A stretch of DNA of 64,000 nucleotides from Campylobacter jejuni (GTDB lineage: Bacteria > Campylobacterota > Campylobacteria > Campylobacterales > Campylobacteraceae), in NCBI GenBank assembly GCA_014305285.1, contig JACRSG010000001.1:124001-188000 (forward strand). The letters are read 5' to 3'. This document shows positions 1-9,601 of this stretch, one piece after another (position 1 is the first letter of the stretch; each line of letters opens with the position of its first letter). The notes under the pieces were generated by a model. It saw only the letters and a list, made by a program, of their open reading frames with translations. It had not been told where the DNA came from and did no database searches. The position numbers were made by a program, and so were the translations under genes.

Positions 1-405
1 AAACTTGAAGAAAAAAGTCAAAGTGTTTTAGCAGGTTTTAAAGCAGAAAAATTTATCTTTAGCGATCATAATCAAATCCAGCATGTAGCTTTTTGCTTGA
101 AAGAGATAAAAAAATGTGAAAATGTTAAATTTCATATCAGTGGTAGTGATTTTGAACTTTTAACTTCAAACAAATTTTCAAAACTCTTAGAACAAATCAA
201 ATTTCTTAGTGAAAATGGCGGCGTTATAGTTTTCATGCAAGGAGAAAAATCCAGCACTACTCAATACAAAAACTATGGCATAGGGGCACAAATTTTAAGA
301 TATTTTGGTATAGAAGAAATTAAACTTTTATCTCAAAGTTGTGATAAAGACTATATAGGCTTAGAGGGTTTTGGTTTAAATCTTAAAACTTGTAATTTTA
401 ACTAA
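1..405 (+). CDS. ribBA: RibBA-type riboflavin biosynthesis protein, C-terminal part (5' end outside window)
   Basis: The frame is open from base 1 to the stop at 405, so this is the 3' part of a longer gene; the TTG at 97 lies inside it and is not the start. The C-terminal segment YGIGAQILRYFGIEEIKLLS followed by LEGFGL matches the end of the GTP cyclohydrolase II domain family. In Campylobacter and Helicobacter this domain is fused behind 3,4-dihydroxy-2-butanone-4-phosphate synthase, and both activities feed cytoplasmic riboflavin synthesis. The N-terminal synthase domain is not visible here, so the fusion is inferred. The yqeY gene follows after 12 bases. Confidence 0.8.
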   Translation, partial: KLEEKSQSVLAGFKAEKFIFSDHNQIQHVAFCLKEIKKCENVKFHISGSDFELLTSNKFSKLLEQIKFLSENGGVIVFMQGEKSSTTQYKNYGIGAQILRYFGIEEIKLLSQSCDKDYIGLEGFGLNLKTCNFN

Positions 406-417
406 AAAAGGAAAAAA

Positions 418-861
418 ATGACTTTAAAAGAACAAATTTTAAACGATATCAAAGAGGCAATGAAACAAAAAGATGATTTTAAAAGAGATAGCTTGAGAAC
501 TCTAAATGCAGCTTTTAAACAAATAGAAGTGGATGAAAGAATAGAATTAGATAATGAAAGAATTTATAAAATCATTGCAAGTGAAATCAAAAAACGCAAA
601 GACGCAATCGAACTTTATCTTAAGGCAAACCGTGAAGATTTGGCACAAAAAGAACAAAATGAAATAAACCTTTTTGAAATTTATCTGCCTAAACAATTAA
701 GCGACGAGGAGTTAACTTTAGCTTTAAGACAACTTATAGAAGAATGGGGTGTAAGTTCATTAAAAGAACAAGGCTTGATAATGAAAGAAGCTAAAATAAA
801 ATTAGGTGCGAGTGTTGATGGCAAAAGACTTAATTTAGCACTTAAAGAGCTTTTACAATAA
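418..861 (+). CDS. yqeY: GatB/YqeY domain protein
   Basis: A 147-residue protein covering one full YqeY domain: a charged helical N-terminal half (SLRTLNAAFKQIEVDER), then the EIYLPKQLSDEEL segment and a C-terminal helical bundle with KLGASVDGKRLN. The family is related to the tail domain of GatB, the amidotransferase that makes Gln-tRNA and Asn-tRNA, but stand-alone YqeY proteins have no firmly proven role. The start has a purine-rich ribosome site (AAAAAAGG) just upstream. It sits between ribBA and ilvI on the same strand and is probably co-transcribed with them. Confidence 0.85.
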   Translation: MTLKEQILNDIKEAMKQKDDFKRDSLRTLNAAFKQIEVDERIELDNERIYKIIASEIKKRKDAIELYLKANREDLAQKEQNEINLFEIYLPKQLSDEELTLALRQLIEEWGVSSLKEQGLIMKEAKIKLGASVDGKRLNLALKELLQ

Positions 862-879
862 TTTTTTTGGAGTGTTATT

Positions 880-2580
880 ATGAAAGAGTTAACTGGTTCA
901 GCAATGATTTGCGAGGCTTTAAAAGAAGAAAATGTTAAAATTGTTTTTGGTTATCCTGGAGGCGCTGCACTTAATATTTACGATGAAATTTATAATCAAA
1001 AGTATTTTAAACATATTTTAGTGCGTCACGAACAAGCGGCTTTGCATGCTGCTGATGCTTATGCGAGAATGAGTGGAGAAGTGGGAGTGGCTATAGTTAC
1101 AAGTGGACCAGGTTTTACAAATACCATTACAGGCTTAGCTACGGCTTATAGCGATTCTATTCCTTTGGTATTGATTTCAGGGCAGGTGGCAAATTCTCTT
1201 ATTGGCACAGATGCTTTTCAAGAGATTGATGCAGTAGGTATTTCAAGACCTTGCGTGAAGCATAATTATTTGGTTACTTGTATAGAGGAGTTTCCACGCA
1301 TTTTAAAAGAGGCTTTTTATATAGCAAGAAGTGGTAGACCCGGTCCTGTGCATATAGATGTGCCAAAAGATGTAAGTGCAACTTTAGGACTTTGGGAATA
1401 TCCTAAAGAAATTTCTATGAAAACTTATAAACCTGTTTATAAGGGCAATTCAAAGCAAATTAAAAAATTTGCAGAGCTTTTAAAAGAAGCAAAAAGACCT
1501 TTGTTTTATTTGGGTGGAGGTTGTATCAGTTCTAATGCAAGTGAGCAAATCAGAGAGCTTGTAAAATTTACAAAAATTCCAGCGGTTGAAACCTTAATGG
1601 CACTTGGAACTTTAAGAAGTGATGATATTTTTAATCTTAAAATGGCAGGTATGCATGGAAGTTATACAGCTAATATGGCTTTAAGTGAGTGTGATTTACT
1701 TGTGAGTATAGGGGCAAGGTTTGATGATAGGATTACAGGAAAAACAAGTGAATTTGCTAAACATGCGACTATAGTTCATGTTGATATTGATCCTAGTTCT
1801 ATTTCGAAGATTATCAATACACATTATCCTATAGTAGGGGATATTAAAGAAGTTCTTAAGGAGTTTTTAGAAGAGCTTCAAAAGGAAAATTTCAACACAA
1901 CTTTTAAAGAATGGTACGAAACTTTAAAGCGTTATAATGAACTTTATCCGCTTTCTTATGAAGATAGCAATGAGGTTTTAAAACCGCAATGGGTGATTGA
2001 AGAATGTGCGAAAATGGCTCCAGATGCAAGGATTATTACTGATGTGGGTCAGCATCAAATGTGGGTAGCACAGTTTTATCCTTTTAATTTCCCAAGACAA
2101 CTTGCAACAAGCGGTGGACAAGGAACTATGGGGTATTCTTTACCTGCGGCTTTGGGTGCAAAGCTTGCTGTGAGTGAAGAAGTGGTGATTAATTTTGTAG
2201 GTGATGGATCGGTTTTGATGAATATCCAAGAACTTATGACTGCTCACGAGTATGGTATAAAAACTATAAATATTATTTTAAATAATGCCTTTTTAGGTAT
2301 GGTAAGACAATGGCAAAGTATGTTTTATAAAGAGCATTTTTCACAAACAGATTTAAGCACTCAGCCTGATTTTATCAAAATTGCTCAAGGTTTTGGTTGC
2401 GAAGGTTATGAAATTTCAAGCAAAGAAGAATTCATTCAAGCCTTTAACCAAGCTTTAAAAAGTGATAAAACTTCTCTTTTAAATGTAAAAATTGATCGCT
2501 TTGAAGATGTTTTACCTATGGTGCCTGCAGGAGGTGCCATTTATAATATGATTTTACCAAAGGCAAAGGATAGACAATGA
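880..2580 (+). CDS. ilvI: Acetolactate synthase large (catalytic) subunit
   Basis: Makes acetolactate or acetohydroxybutyrate from pyruvate, the first common step of valine, leucine and isoleucine synthesis. At 566 residues it is full length for the family. The N-terminal TPP domain shows GYPGGAALNIYDEI and the catalytic glutamate in VRHEQAALHAADAYAR; a central FAD-type domain follows; the C-terminal TPP-binding domain has FVGDGSVLMNIQELMTA and a following ILNN (GDG...NN motif). The stop overlaps the ilvH start by four bases (ATGA), which indicates translational coupling of the two subunits. A GGAG-like site precedes the ATG at 880. Confidence 0.95.
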   Translation: MKELTGSAMICEALKEENVKIVFGYPGGAALNIYDEIYNQKYFKHILVRHEQAALHAADAYARMSGEVGVAIVTSGPGFTNTITGLATAYSDSIPLVLISGQVANSLIGTDAFQEIDAVGISRPCVKHNYLVTCIEEFPRILKEAFYIARSGRPGPVHIDVPKDVSATLGLWEYPKEISMKTYKPVYKGNSKQIKKFAELLKEAKRPLFYLGGGCISSNASEQIRELVKFTKIPAVETLMALGTLRSDDIFNLKMAGMHGSYTANMALSECDLLVSIGARFDDRITGKTSEFAKHATIVHVDIDPSSISKIINTHYPIVGDIKEVLKEFLEELQKENFNTTFKEWYETLKRYNELYPLSYEDSNEVLKPQWVIEECAKMAPDARIITDVGQHQMWVAQFYPFNFPRQLATSGGQGTMGYSLPAALGAKLAVSEEVVINFVGDGSVLMNIQELMTAHEYGIKTINIILNNAFLGMVRQWQSMFYKEHFSQTDLSTQPDFIKIAQGFGCEGYEISSKEEFIQAFNQALKSDKTSLLNVKIDRFEDVLPMVPAGGAIYNMILPKAKDRQ

Positions 2581-3041
2581 GAAGGATTTTATCAGTAATT
2601 GTTTTAAATGAGCATGGGGTTTTATCTCGTATAGTAGGACTTTTTTCAGGAAGGGGTTATAATATTGACTCGCTTACAGTAGCACCTTTGGAAAATAAAG
2701 AATTTTCTCGTATTAATATAGTCACTTCAGGAAATGAAAGAACTTTTGAGCAGATAGTCAAACAACTTCATAAGCTTATTCCTACCTATAAAGTGATAGA
2801 AAGTGAAGAATTTATTGATAAAGAAATGGCTTTGGTGAAAATTCCTTTAAATGAAAATTTAGGTGGGCTTGATGCCGTTTTGAAAGCTTATAATGGTACT
2901 ATTGCAAATAGCAATGAGAATTTTTTATTTTTAATGGTTACTGATGATGCAAATCGCATTGATAATTTTTTAAAAACAATTAAAAAATACAATCCTAGTG
3001 ATATAGTTCGTAGCGGATCTGTTTTGATGGAGATTAAATGA
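2577..3041 (+). CDS. ilvH: Acetolactate synthase small (regulatory) subunit
   Basis: A 154-residue regulatory subunit that binds IlvI and normally confers valine feedback sensitivity. The N-terminal ACT domain is plain: [20 protein letters not shown], then [20 protein letters not shown]. The C-terminal half carries the second, ACT-like domain. It overlaps ilvI by four bases upstream and lpxD by four bases downstream, so ilvI-ilvH-lpxD are read as one tightly coupled unit. Whether this particular protein responds to valine cannot be seen from sequence alone. Confidence 0.94.
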   Translation: MRRILSVIVLNEHGVLSRIVGLFSGRGYNIDSLTVAPLENKEFSRINIVTSGNERTFEQIVKQLHKLIPTYKVIESEEFIDKEMALVKIPLNENLGGLDAVLKAYNGTIANSNENFLFLMVTDDANRIDNFLKTIKKYNPSDIVRSGSVLMEIK

Positions 3042-4003
3042 AATTAAGTGAAATAGCAGAATTTTTAAGTTTAGAATATAAAGGCGAGGATATAGAAATC
3101 AGTGCTTTAAATTCTTTATTGAAAGCAAATTTTACAGAACTTACTTATTGTGATGGTGAGAAAAATACTAAAGATATACCTCATACAGGTGCAGCTGCTA
3201 TTTTAGTATCTAAAGAATATGAAAATTTAGTGCCTAAAGATACTAAAGCTTTGATTACTCAAAGTCCACATTTGAGTTTTGCTTTTTTAAGCAAGCTTTT
3301 TGCTAAGCCTTTGATAAGCACAACTAAAGAAAAAGTACAAAATATCGCAAAAAGTGCAAAAATTATGCCTAATGTCTATATAGGTGATAATGTAAATATC
3401 GGTGAAAATGTAATCATTATGGCAGGATCTTATATAGGTGATAATGTCAGCATTGGTGATGAGAGTATTATCCATCCTAATGTAGTTATTTATAATGATA
3501 GTAAAATCGGTAAAAAATGTCATTTGCTTGCAAATTGTGTAATAGGAAGTGATGGCTTTGGTTATGCGCACAATAAAAACGGTGAGCATTATAAAATTTA
3601 TCATAATGGCAATGTGATTTTAGAAGATTTTGTAGAAGTAGGGGCTTGCACGACTATAGATAGAGCGGTTTTTGATAGTACTATTATCAAAGCAGGCACT
3701 AAGGTAGATAATCTGGTTCAAATCGGACATAATTGCAATATAGGTCAAAATTGTATTATTGTGGCACAAACTGGAATTTCAGGATCAAGTGAGTTAGGAC
3801 GCAATGTTATTATGGGTGGACAAAGTGCAACGAGTGGACATTTAAAAATAGGTGATTTTAGCACCATAGCTGCAAGAGGTGGTGTGAGTAAAAATTTAGA
3901 AGGTGGGCGTGTTTATGGTGGTTTTCCCATCATGCTTCAAAAAGATTGGCTAAAAGTTCAAGCTAAAATAGCAATAAATTTTAAAGAAAAATCACAAGAT
4001 TAA
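3038..4003 (+). CDS. lpxD: UDP-3-O-(3-hydroxymyristoyl)glucosamine N-acyltransferase
   Basis: Third step of lipid A synthesis: adds the N-linked hydroxyacyl chain to UDP-3-O-acyl-glucosamine. The 321 residues contain a short N-terminal uridine-binding domain, then a long left-handed beta helix of hexapeptide repeats from about residue 100 ([28 protein letters not shown] and so on) and a short helical C-terminus. The conserved [12 protein letters not shown] segment supplies the catalytic histidine. The start overlaps the ilvH stop by four bases. The 3' end overlaps the end of queA on the other strand by 12 bases, so the two operons converge without spacer. Confidence 0.95.
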   Translation: MKLSEIAEFLSLEYKGEDIEISALNSLLKANFTELTYCDGEKNTKDIPHTGAAAILVSKEYENLVPKDTKALITQSPHLSFAFLSKLFAKPLISTTKEKVQNIAKSAKIMPNVYIGDNVNIGENVIIMAGSYIGDNVSIGDESIIHPNVVIYNDSKIGKKCHLLANCVIGSDGFGYAHNKNGEHYKIYHNGNVILEDFVEVGACTTIDRAVFDSTIIKAGTKVDNLVQIGHNCNIGQNCIIVAQTGISGSSELGRNVIMGGQSATSGHLKIGDFSTIAARGGVSKNLEGGRVYGGFPIMLQKDWLKVQAKIAINFKEKSQD

Positions 4004-5023
4004 CATTCCATCGCCATAAGAGTAAAAGCGATATTTTTCTTTTATGGCGAGTTCATAAAGTTTTAAACACTGTTCTCTACCGATAAAAGCTGAAACTAGC
4101 ATGATAAGAGTGGATTTTGGTAAATGAAAATTGGTTAAAAGATGATTTTGTCTTATAGGTGGATTTTGTGGGTGTAAAAAAAGATCGCAAAAACCACTTT
4201 TTGTTTTAGTTCTTGCGTAATATTCTATGGTTCTTGTTACGGTTGTTCCTACGCCTAAAATAGCTTGTTTAGAATCTATAATTTCACATGCTTGCTGCGG
4301 AATATTAAAAAATTCACTATGCATTTTATGCTTTCTTATATTTTCACATTCTATGCCTTTAAAAGTTCCAGCTCCTACATGCAAGGTTAAATGATAAATT
4401 TCGTGTTTTTTTCTTAAATTTTCAAGCATAGTCTCACTAAAATGTAAACTTGCGGTTGGAGCAGCCACTGCACCTAAATTTTTTGCAAAGATGCTTTGAT
4501 AATCTTTCAAATCACTTTTTTCATCCTCTCTTTTAATATAAGGAGGCAAGGGTATATGTCCTATCTTGTCAAGCAGGTTATAAAGATTTGAGACATCTAA
4601 GGTTTTATCATTTTGGAAAAATTGAACTTTTCGAAGACCATCATCTAAAAGTTCTACAATGTGTGCTTTTAAATCCTGTTTAAAATATAAGATTTCATCT
4701 TTTTTAACACGCCCTTTAATTTGAGCTAGAAAAAGTGGATTATGAGAATTTAAAAAAGGTTGATGTAAGAAAAGTTCTATTTTTCCTCCGCTTGCTTTAT
4801 TGCCATAAATTCTTGCTTTGATAACTTTGGTATCATTGAAAAAAAATGCACAGTTGGGCAAAAAGTCTTGCAAATTTTTAAAAGTAGTATGAAAAATTTC
4901 TTTGTTTTTACGATCAAAAACTAAAAGCCTAGCATCTTCTTTTGGATTTGCAGGATAGCTGGCTATGAGTTCATTAGGTAGAGTGTAATCATAGCTTGAA
5001 AGAAGTAAATCTTTATTGATCAC
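3992..5023 (-). CDS. queA: S-adenosylmethionine:tRNA ribosyltransferase-isomerase (queuosine synthesis)
   Basis: Transfers the ribosyl part of SAM to 7-aminomethyl-7-deazaguanine at the wobble position of tRNA, giving epoxyqueuosine. The 343 residues match the family from the N-terminus ([25 protein letters not shown]) through the central GHIPLPPYI block and the AAPTASLHF and [10 protein letters not shown] motifs to the [19 protein letters not shown] block near the C-terminus. Its 5' end overlaps tatC by 11 bases, so it is the last gene of the tatB-tatC-queA unit on the minus strand. Confidence 0.95.
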   Translation of the reverse strand: MINKDLLLSSYDYTLPNELIASYPANPKEDARLLVFDRKNKEIFHTTFKNLQDFLPNCAFFFNDTKVIKARIYGNKASGGKIELFLHQPFLNSHNPLFLAQIKGRVKKDEILYFKQDLKAHIVELLDDGLRKVQFFQNDKTLDVSNLYNLLDKIGHIPLPPYIKREDEKSDLKDYQSIFAKNLGAVAAPTASLHFSETMLENLRKKHEIYHLTLHVGAGTFKGIECENIRKHKMHSEFFNIPQQACEIIDSKQAILGVGTTVTRTIEYYARTKTKSGFCDLFLHPQNPPIRQNHLLTNFHLPKSTLIMLVSAFIGREQCLKLYELAIKEKYRFYSYGDGMLIL

Positions 5024-5750
5024 TTTCTTTATCTTTTGGGGCAGGATTTACCTTTTGAACAATTAAAATAGAAAACCCATAAAGTCCGCAAAGTGGTCCT
5101 GCCATTAAAAATTGAGATAAAACATCAGGTGGAGTCATAAAGGCTGAAAAAACAAAAATAACTAAAACAGCTATGCGAAAATGGCGTTTTAAAAAACTAT
5201 CATCTATAAGTCCGATTTTAGCAAAGAAAAAGGCAATTACAGGCATTTCAAAAGCTAAACCAAAACCCACAACAACTTTTGTAAAAAAATCTACATAAGT
5301 TCCTATGGTAATCACAGGATTAAAATCTTCATTTAAACCAAAATTAATCAAAAATTTAAAAGCCAAAGGCACTACAATGAAATAGCAAAAACAAGCCCCC
5401 AAGGCAAACATAATGCTTGCAAAGCTAACAAAAGGTATCACAAGACGTTTTTCATTATCATAAAGTCCTGGAGCTACAAATTTCCAAAATTGCCAAAAAA
5501 TTACAGGTAGGGAAAAGATAAAGGCTGCAAAAAAACTAACCTTCATTGCGGTAAATAAGGCTTCTTGTACTTCAATTACATTCACATGTTTGGCTACTTC
5601 GGGTAAAACAGCTATAAGTGGAGCTTTTAGAATATCTAAGATATAGCTTCGTAGAGCAAAACATACAATAAACATAACTACAATGCAAGCAACGCTTATA
5701 AAAAGGCGTTTTCTAAGTTCTATTAAATGAGGTCTTAATTCTTCAAACAT
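5013..5750 (-). CDS. tatC: Sec-independent twin-arginine translocase subunit TatC
   Basis: Core receptor of the twin-arginine system, which exports folded proteins such as hydrogenase and formate dehydrogenase subunits. The 245-residue protein has the usual six membrane segments. It begins with the conserved cytoplasmic HLIELRKRL motif and carries FWQFWKFVAPGLYDNEKR in the first cytoplasmic loop, then FAFEMP-like and MTPPDVLSQF blocks. It follows tatB immediately and overlaps queA. The Tat system fits with the hyp genes in this window, since [NiFe] hydrogenases are Tat substrates. Confidence 0.95.
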   Translation of the reverse strand: MFEELRPHLIELRKRLFISVACIVVMFIVCFALRSYILDILKAPLIAVLPEVAKHVNVIEVQEALFTAMKVSFFAAFIFSLPVIFWQFWKFVAPGLYDNEKRLVIPFVSFASIMFALGACFCYFIVVPLAFKFLINFGLNEDFNPVITIGTYVDFFTKVVVGFGLAFEMPVIAFFFAKIGLIDDSFLKRHFRIAVLVIFVFSAFMTPPDVLSQFLMAGPLCGLYGFSILIVQKVNPAPKDKESDQ

Positions 5751-6158
5751 TTATTTTTCCATTTTATCTTGTGTTTCTAATTTGCTAAGATTTGGTTTTT
5801 CTTCTGTGTTTAAATTTTGTCCGCTAAGGTTATTTTTTGCGTTATGATCCCTGCTATCAAAGGTTAAATCTACCTTTGTTTTATCTAAAATATGTCTTTT
5901 AAGGTCATCAAATTCTTCAAAGCTGAGTTTTTTGCGTATATTTTCATTAGTATTTGAAAATTCATCTTTGTATTTTTTGGCTTCTTCTTTTAAGTCATTG
6001 ATGCGTATTTCTTTTTCTATGCTCGATTTTGCATCATCTATGTTGCGTTTTATAGCCTTTAGAATTTTTGCTATTTGGACTATAGCTTCTGGAAGTTTAT
6101 CGGGTCCTAAAACTAAAATTGCTACAACTAAAATAACTATAATTTCACCAAAACTCAT
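5751..6158 (-). CDS. tatB: Sec-independent translocase subunit TatB
   Basis: A 135-residue single-span protein. One N-terminal membrane helix (GEIIVILVVAILVLGPDKLP) with the conserved L-G-P-D/E-K-L-P hinge leads into an amphipathic helix (IVQIAKILKAIKRNIDD) and a charged, low-complexity tail. The length and the strong GPDKLP hinge favour TatB over TatA. It lies directly upstream of tatC with no intergenic base, the usual tatBC order. It is the first gene of this minus-strand unit, so a promoter is expected in 6159-6216. Confidence 0.9.
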   Translation of the reverse strand: MSFGEIIVILVVAILVLGPDKLPEAIVQIAKILKAIKRNIDDAKSSIEKEIRINDLKEEAKKYKDEFSNTNENIRKKLSFEEFDDLKRHILDKTKVDLTFDSRDHNAKNNLSGQNLNTEEKPNLSKLETQDKMEK

Positions 6159-6216
6159 TAAACATTGCTCTTTGATTTGATATTTTAAATAAATATTTTA
6201 CTTAAAAAACTTAAAT

Positions 6217-7284
6217 TTAAGATGAGAGATATAAAGCAAGTTCATCGCTAATGAGAAAATTAGGGTTAAAATATCTTTTATTTTTGTAAAAAAGTTTTTT
6301 TTCTTTTAATAATATAGTTATTTTGTTTTTTTGCCATTGATTGAGTTTTGTTTCATCAATCCCTACTATACTTCTAAGTCCTAAAAATAGGTGTTCTAAA
6401 TTCAAGTCTTTAGAACTTAGTTGCTCTATAGATCTAAAAGTGGGATTTTCTATGTAATCTTTTAAATTTTTTGCTGTATAAAAACGCTTATTTTCATAAA
6501 ATCCTACCGCACTTAATCCACAAGCTAGGTAGTTTTTTCCTTGCCAATAAGCAAGATTATGTTTACAAATTTGAGATTTGGTTTTTGAAAAATTACTGAT
6601 TTCATATTGAAAAAAGTCAAGTTCTAAGAGTTGTTTGATAAAAAATTTCATTAAATTAGGAGCATTTTTTTTGAAATGTTCTTTTTTGGTAAAGGCTGTG
6701 TTTGATTCTATGGTTAAATTATAAGCACTAAGGTGTGTGATTAAAGCCTTGATTTTTTTTAAATGCAAGAGTTCAAATTCAAGCATTTTTTTATTGTCTA
6801 ATTTTGTATCATAAATAAGATCTAAATTAATATTTTTAAAACCTACTTGATTTGCATTTTCCAAGGCTTTAATAATCATTTCTTGATTGTGAATTCTTCC
6901 AAGAAAATGAAGTTTTTTAGGATGAAAACTTTGAGCCCCAAAAGAAATACGATTAACTCCTAGATTTTTCATATTTTTAAGCCAATTTAATGTTGCTGAG
7001 TTGGGATTAGCTTCGCATGAAATTTCTACATTTTGATCTAACAAGGGATATAAAATTTTAAAAATATCTTCATAATTATACGCATCAACATAACTTGGTG
7101 TTCCTCCGCCTATAAATAAGGTTTTAATTTGATTTAATTGAATGTTAAATTGTTTTAATTGAAAAATAATATCTTCTTTTAAAGCCTTAAAATAAGCTTT
7201 TTCATAATCATTTTTTTTCAAACTTGTAAAAGCACAATAATTGCATTTGCTCTCACAAAATGGAATATGGATGTAAAAATGCAT
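6217..7284 (-). CDS. hemW: HemN/HemW-like radical SAM protein
   Basis: A 355-residue radical SAM enzyme with the CX3CX2C cluster motif near the N-terminus (CESKCNYCAF), the IGGGTPS glycine-rich SAM-binding block and a C-terminal HemN-type domain. It starts directly at the radical SAM core and lacks the N-terminal extension seen in oxygen-independent coproporphyrinogen oxidase HemN. That points to the HemW class, which acts as a heme chaperone in characterised bacteria. It is often annotated as coproporphyrinogen III oxidase; I favour HemW. It is divergent from nudH, with about 100 bases between them. Confidence 0.8.
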   Translation of the reverse strand: MHFYIHIPFCESKCNYCAFTSLKKNDYEKAYFKALKEDIIFQLKQFNIQLNQIKTLFIGGGTPSYVDAYNYEDIFKILYPLLDQNVEISCEANPNSATLNWLKNMKNLGVNRISFGAQSFHPKKLHFLGRIHNQEMIIKALENANQVGFKNINLDLIYDTKLDNKKMLEFELLHLKKIKALITHLSAYNLTIESNTAFTKKEHFKKNAPNLMKFFIKQLLELDFFQYEISNFSKTKSQICKHNLAYWQGKNYLACGLSAVGFYENKRFYTAKNLKDYIENPTFRSIEQLSSKDLNLEHLFLGLRSIVGIDETKLNQWQKNKITILLKEKKLFYKNKRYFNPNFLISDELALYLSS

Positions 7285-7384
7285 AAAAACCTTAAAATAT
7301 TTTATTAAATTTTTTAATGTATTTTAATAAAAATTTGATTTGATTTAGGTTAAAATTATATTCTTGAAATTAAGGAAAAATATT

Positions 7385-7855
7385 GTGGAAAACGAGAAGA
7401 ATTATAGATCAAATGTTGCAGCTATTGTTTTATCAAGTTCTTATCCTTTTGAATGCAAGATTTTTATAGCTAAAAGAAGTGATATGGATCATATTTGGCA
7501 ATTTCCACAAGGAGGTATTGATAAAGGCGAAAGTGCCAAAAATGCTTTATTTAGAGAACTAAAAGAAGAAATAGGCACTGATGAGGTTGAAATCATTGCT
7601 GAGTATCCAGAATGGTTAAGTTATGATTTTCCGAGTAAAATTGTTAAAAAAATGTATCCTTATGATGGCCAGATTCAAAAATATTTTTTAGTGCGTTTAA
7701 AACATGGTGCTACAATCAATATTCATACTAAGCATCCTGAATTTGATGATTATCAATTTGTAAGTGTTAAACAAATTTTTGAAATGATTAATCATTTCAA
7801 AAAAAATATTTATGTTAAAGTAATCAAATATTTTGAAGAGAAAGGTTATATCTAA
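7385..7855 (+). CDS. nudH: Nudix hydrolase, RNA pyrophosphohydrolase / dinucleoside polyphosphatase
   Basis: A 156-residue Nudix enzyme. The Nudix box reads GGIDKGESAKNALFRELKEEIG (key residues G-x5-E-x7-R-E-x2-E-E). The flanking WQFPQGG and YDGQIQKYFLVRL blocks are typical of NudH/RppH, which removes 5' pyrophosphate from mRNA and hydrolyses ApnA. The likely start is the GTG at 7385, eight bases after an AAGGA site at 7372-7376. An upstream in-frame TTG at 7364 has no ribosome site. It begins a plus-strand run shared with Helicobacter (nudH-lysC-hobA-holB-folP). Confidence 0.9.
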   Translation: MENEKNYRSNVAAIVLSSSYPFECKIFIAKRSDMDHIWQFPQGGIDKGESAKNALFRELKEEIGTDEVEIIAEYPEWLSYDFPSKIVKKMYPYDGQIQKYFLVRLKHGATINIHTKHPEFDDYQFVSVKQIFEMINHFKKNIYVKVIKYFEEKGYI

Positions 7856-7856
7856 A

Positions 7857-9059
7857 ATGCTTATAGTTCAAAAATATGGTGGAACAAGCGTTGGAACACT
7901 TGAGCGTATTGAATCAGTAGCCAATAGGGTTATCCAAAATGCACAACAGGGTAATCAACTTGTTGTTGTAGTATCTGCAATGAGCGAGGCGACAAATACT
8001 CTTATCGAACAGGCTGAATATTTTAGTAAAACTCCTAATGGCAAGGATATGGATATGCTTTTAAGTAGCGGAGAGCGTGTAACAAGTGCTTTGCTTTCTA
8101 TTGCTTTAAATGAAAAGGGTTGTCCTGCTATATCATTTTCTGGGAGAAAAGCGGGAATTATTACAGATAGTGTCTTTACAAAAGCAAGAATTCGTCATAT
8201 TGATACAAAAGCGATAAAATCAGAACTTCAAAATGGTAAAACAGTTGTTATAGCAGGTTTTCAAGGTGTAGATGAGGAAGGTAATGTAACTACCTTAGGG
8301 CGTGGTGGAAGCGATTTAAGTGCTGTGGCACTAGCAGGTGCCTTAAATGCGGATTTGTGTGAAATTTATACCGATGTTGACGGCGTTTATACAACAGATC
8401 CAAGAATTGAACCAAAGGCAAAGAAATTGGATAAAATTTCTTATGAAGAAATGCTTGAACTTGCAAGTTTGGGTGCAAAAGTTTTGCAAAATCGATCTGT
8501 AGAGCTTGCAAAAAAATTAAATGTTAACTTAGTAACTAGAAGTAGTTTCAACAATAACGAAGGAACAATGATAACAAAGGAAGATCGAATGGAACAAGCT
8601 TTAGTAAGTGGTATTGCTTTAGATAAAAATCAAGCAAGAGTGACTTTAAGAAATGTAGAGGATAAGCCTGGAATTGCAGCTGAAATTTTTTCTGTTTTAG
8701 CAAATGAAAATATTAATGTAGATATGATTATACAAAATGTTGGAGTTGATGGTGCTACAAATTTGGGTTTTACGGTTCCTCAAAATGAACTTGAATTGGC
8801 TAAAAATGCTATGCAAAAAATTTTAAGCTCAAAAACGACTATAGAAAGTGATAGTGCTGTAGTAAAAGTTTCTATAGTGGGCGTAGGTATGAAATCACAT
8901 TCAGGAGTGGCAAGCAAAGCTTTTAAAGCTTTAGCTGATGAAGGGATTAATATCGGTATGATTTCTACTAGTGAAATTAAAATTTCTATGATAGTTCATG
9001 AAAAATACGGAGAGCTTGCAGTTAGAGCACTACATGAGTGCTATGGACTTGATAAATAA
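7857..9059 (+). CDS. lysC: Aspartate kinase
   Basis: Phosphorylates aspartate, the entry step to lysine/diaminopimelate, threonine and methionine. The 400-residue protein starts with the conserved KYGGTSVG and has the GRGGSDLSAVALAGAL substrate/nucleotide-binding block and DVDGVYTTDPR. A C-terminal pair of ACT domains follows (from about residue 265: KPGIAAEIFSVLANENINVD, and VGVGMKSHSGVASKAFKALA), which normally give feedback control by lysine or threonine. The ATG at 7857 lies one base after the nudH stop. In-frame codons upstream (from 7833) fall inside nudH and are unlikely starts. Confidence 0.95.
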   Translation: MLIVQKYGGTSVGTLERIESVANRVIQNAQQGNQLVVVVSAMSEATNTLIEQAEYFSKTPNGKDMDMLLSSGERVTSALLSIALNEKGCPAISFSGRKAGIITDSVFTKARIRHIDTKAIKSELQNGKTVVIAGFQGVDEEGNVTTLGRGGSDLSAVALAGALNADLCEIYTDVDGVYTTDPRIEPKAKKLDKISYEEMLELASLGAKVLQNRSVELAKKLNVNLVTRSSFNNNEGTMITKEDRMEQALVSGIALDKNQARVTLRNVEDKPGIAAEIFSVLANENINVDMIIQNVGVDGATNLGFTVPQNELELAKNAMQKILSSKTTIESDSAVVKVSIVGVGMKSHSGVASKAFKALADEGINIGMISTSEIKISMIVHEKYGELAVRALHECYGLDK

Positions 9060-9596
9060 ATGAGTGATTTTTTAACTTTTACTCTTGAAAATATTCGCAA
9101 TGGCGGAGCTTTTATGGCATGGTTGGAGTCGCGTCGTTTAGAATGGGCTCCTTTGATGGCCGCAAGACTTAAATATCTTTTAGAAGGACGCACTTTTGTT
9201 TTAATGTGCGATGAACAAAGATCTTGGTATGAAGAGTATTTTTTAAAAAATATAAATTCAAAAGTCGCTCGTCCCATGCTTCCTTTTGTGTCGTTAAATT
9301 CTTTATGCAAGAAGAAAATACAAAGTTCAGAAGATATAGCTTTACTTAATGACTTGCTTGATATTTCTTTTCCTAATGGTTATGTGTATTTTTATATAGG
9401 AAATGCTTCTGATAATAAATCTTTGATCGCTAAATCAAGAGATGATAGTTTATTATGGCTTTTTGATGAGCAGTTGCAAGATAGTTTTTATTTAAATTCT
9501 AAAGATAAAGACTTGGATATCAAGCTTATTAGTTTATATCAACTTTTTGATGTAAGTTTAGATGCAATTTTATTTTCCAAGGTGCAATTAGGATAA
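9060..9596 (+). CDS. hobA: HobA, DnaA-binding regulator of replication initiation
   Basis: A 178-residue protein starting on the base after the lysC stop. I identify it mainly by position: the same neighbours (lysC before, holB and folP after) flank hobA in Helicobacter pylori. There HobA is a tetrameric DnaA-binding protein that promotes DnaA assembly at oriC and corresponds functionally to DiaA. The N-terminal region (IRNGGAFMAWLESRRLEWAP) is consistent with the family, but there is no simple diagnostic motif. It is likely cytoplasmic and co-expressed with the DNA polymerase clamp-loader gene that follows. Confidence 0.8.
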   Translation: MSDFLTFTLENIRNGGAFMAWLESRRLEWAPLMAARLKYLLEGRTFVLMCDEQRSWYEEYFLKNINSKVARPMLPFVSLNSLCKKKIQSSEDIALLNDLLDISFPNGYVYFYIGNASDNKSLIAKSRDDSLLWLFDEQLQDSFYLNSKDKDLDIKLISLYQLFDVSLDAILFSKVQLG

Positions 9597-9601
9597 ATAT
9601 T

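Noticed and set aside
9041-9310. 89-codon minus-strand frame overlapping hobA
   Set aside because: Lies wholly over the lysC end and hobA on the other strand, with no family similarity; a shadow frame.
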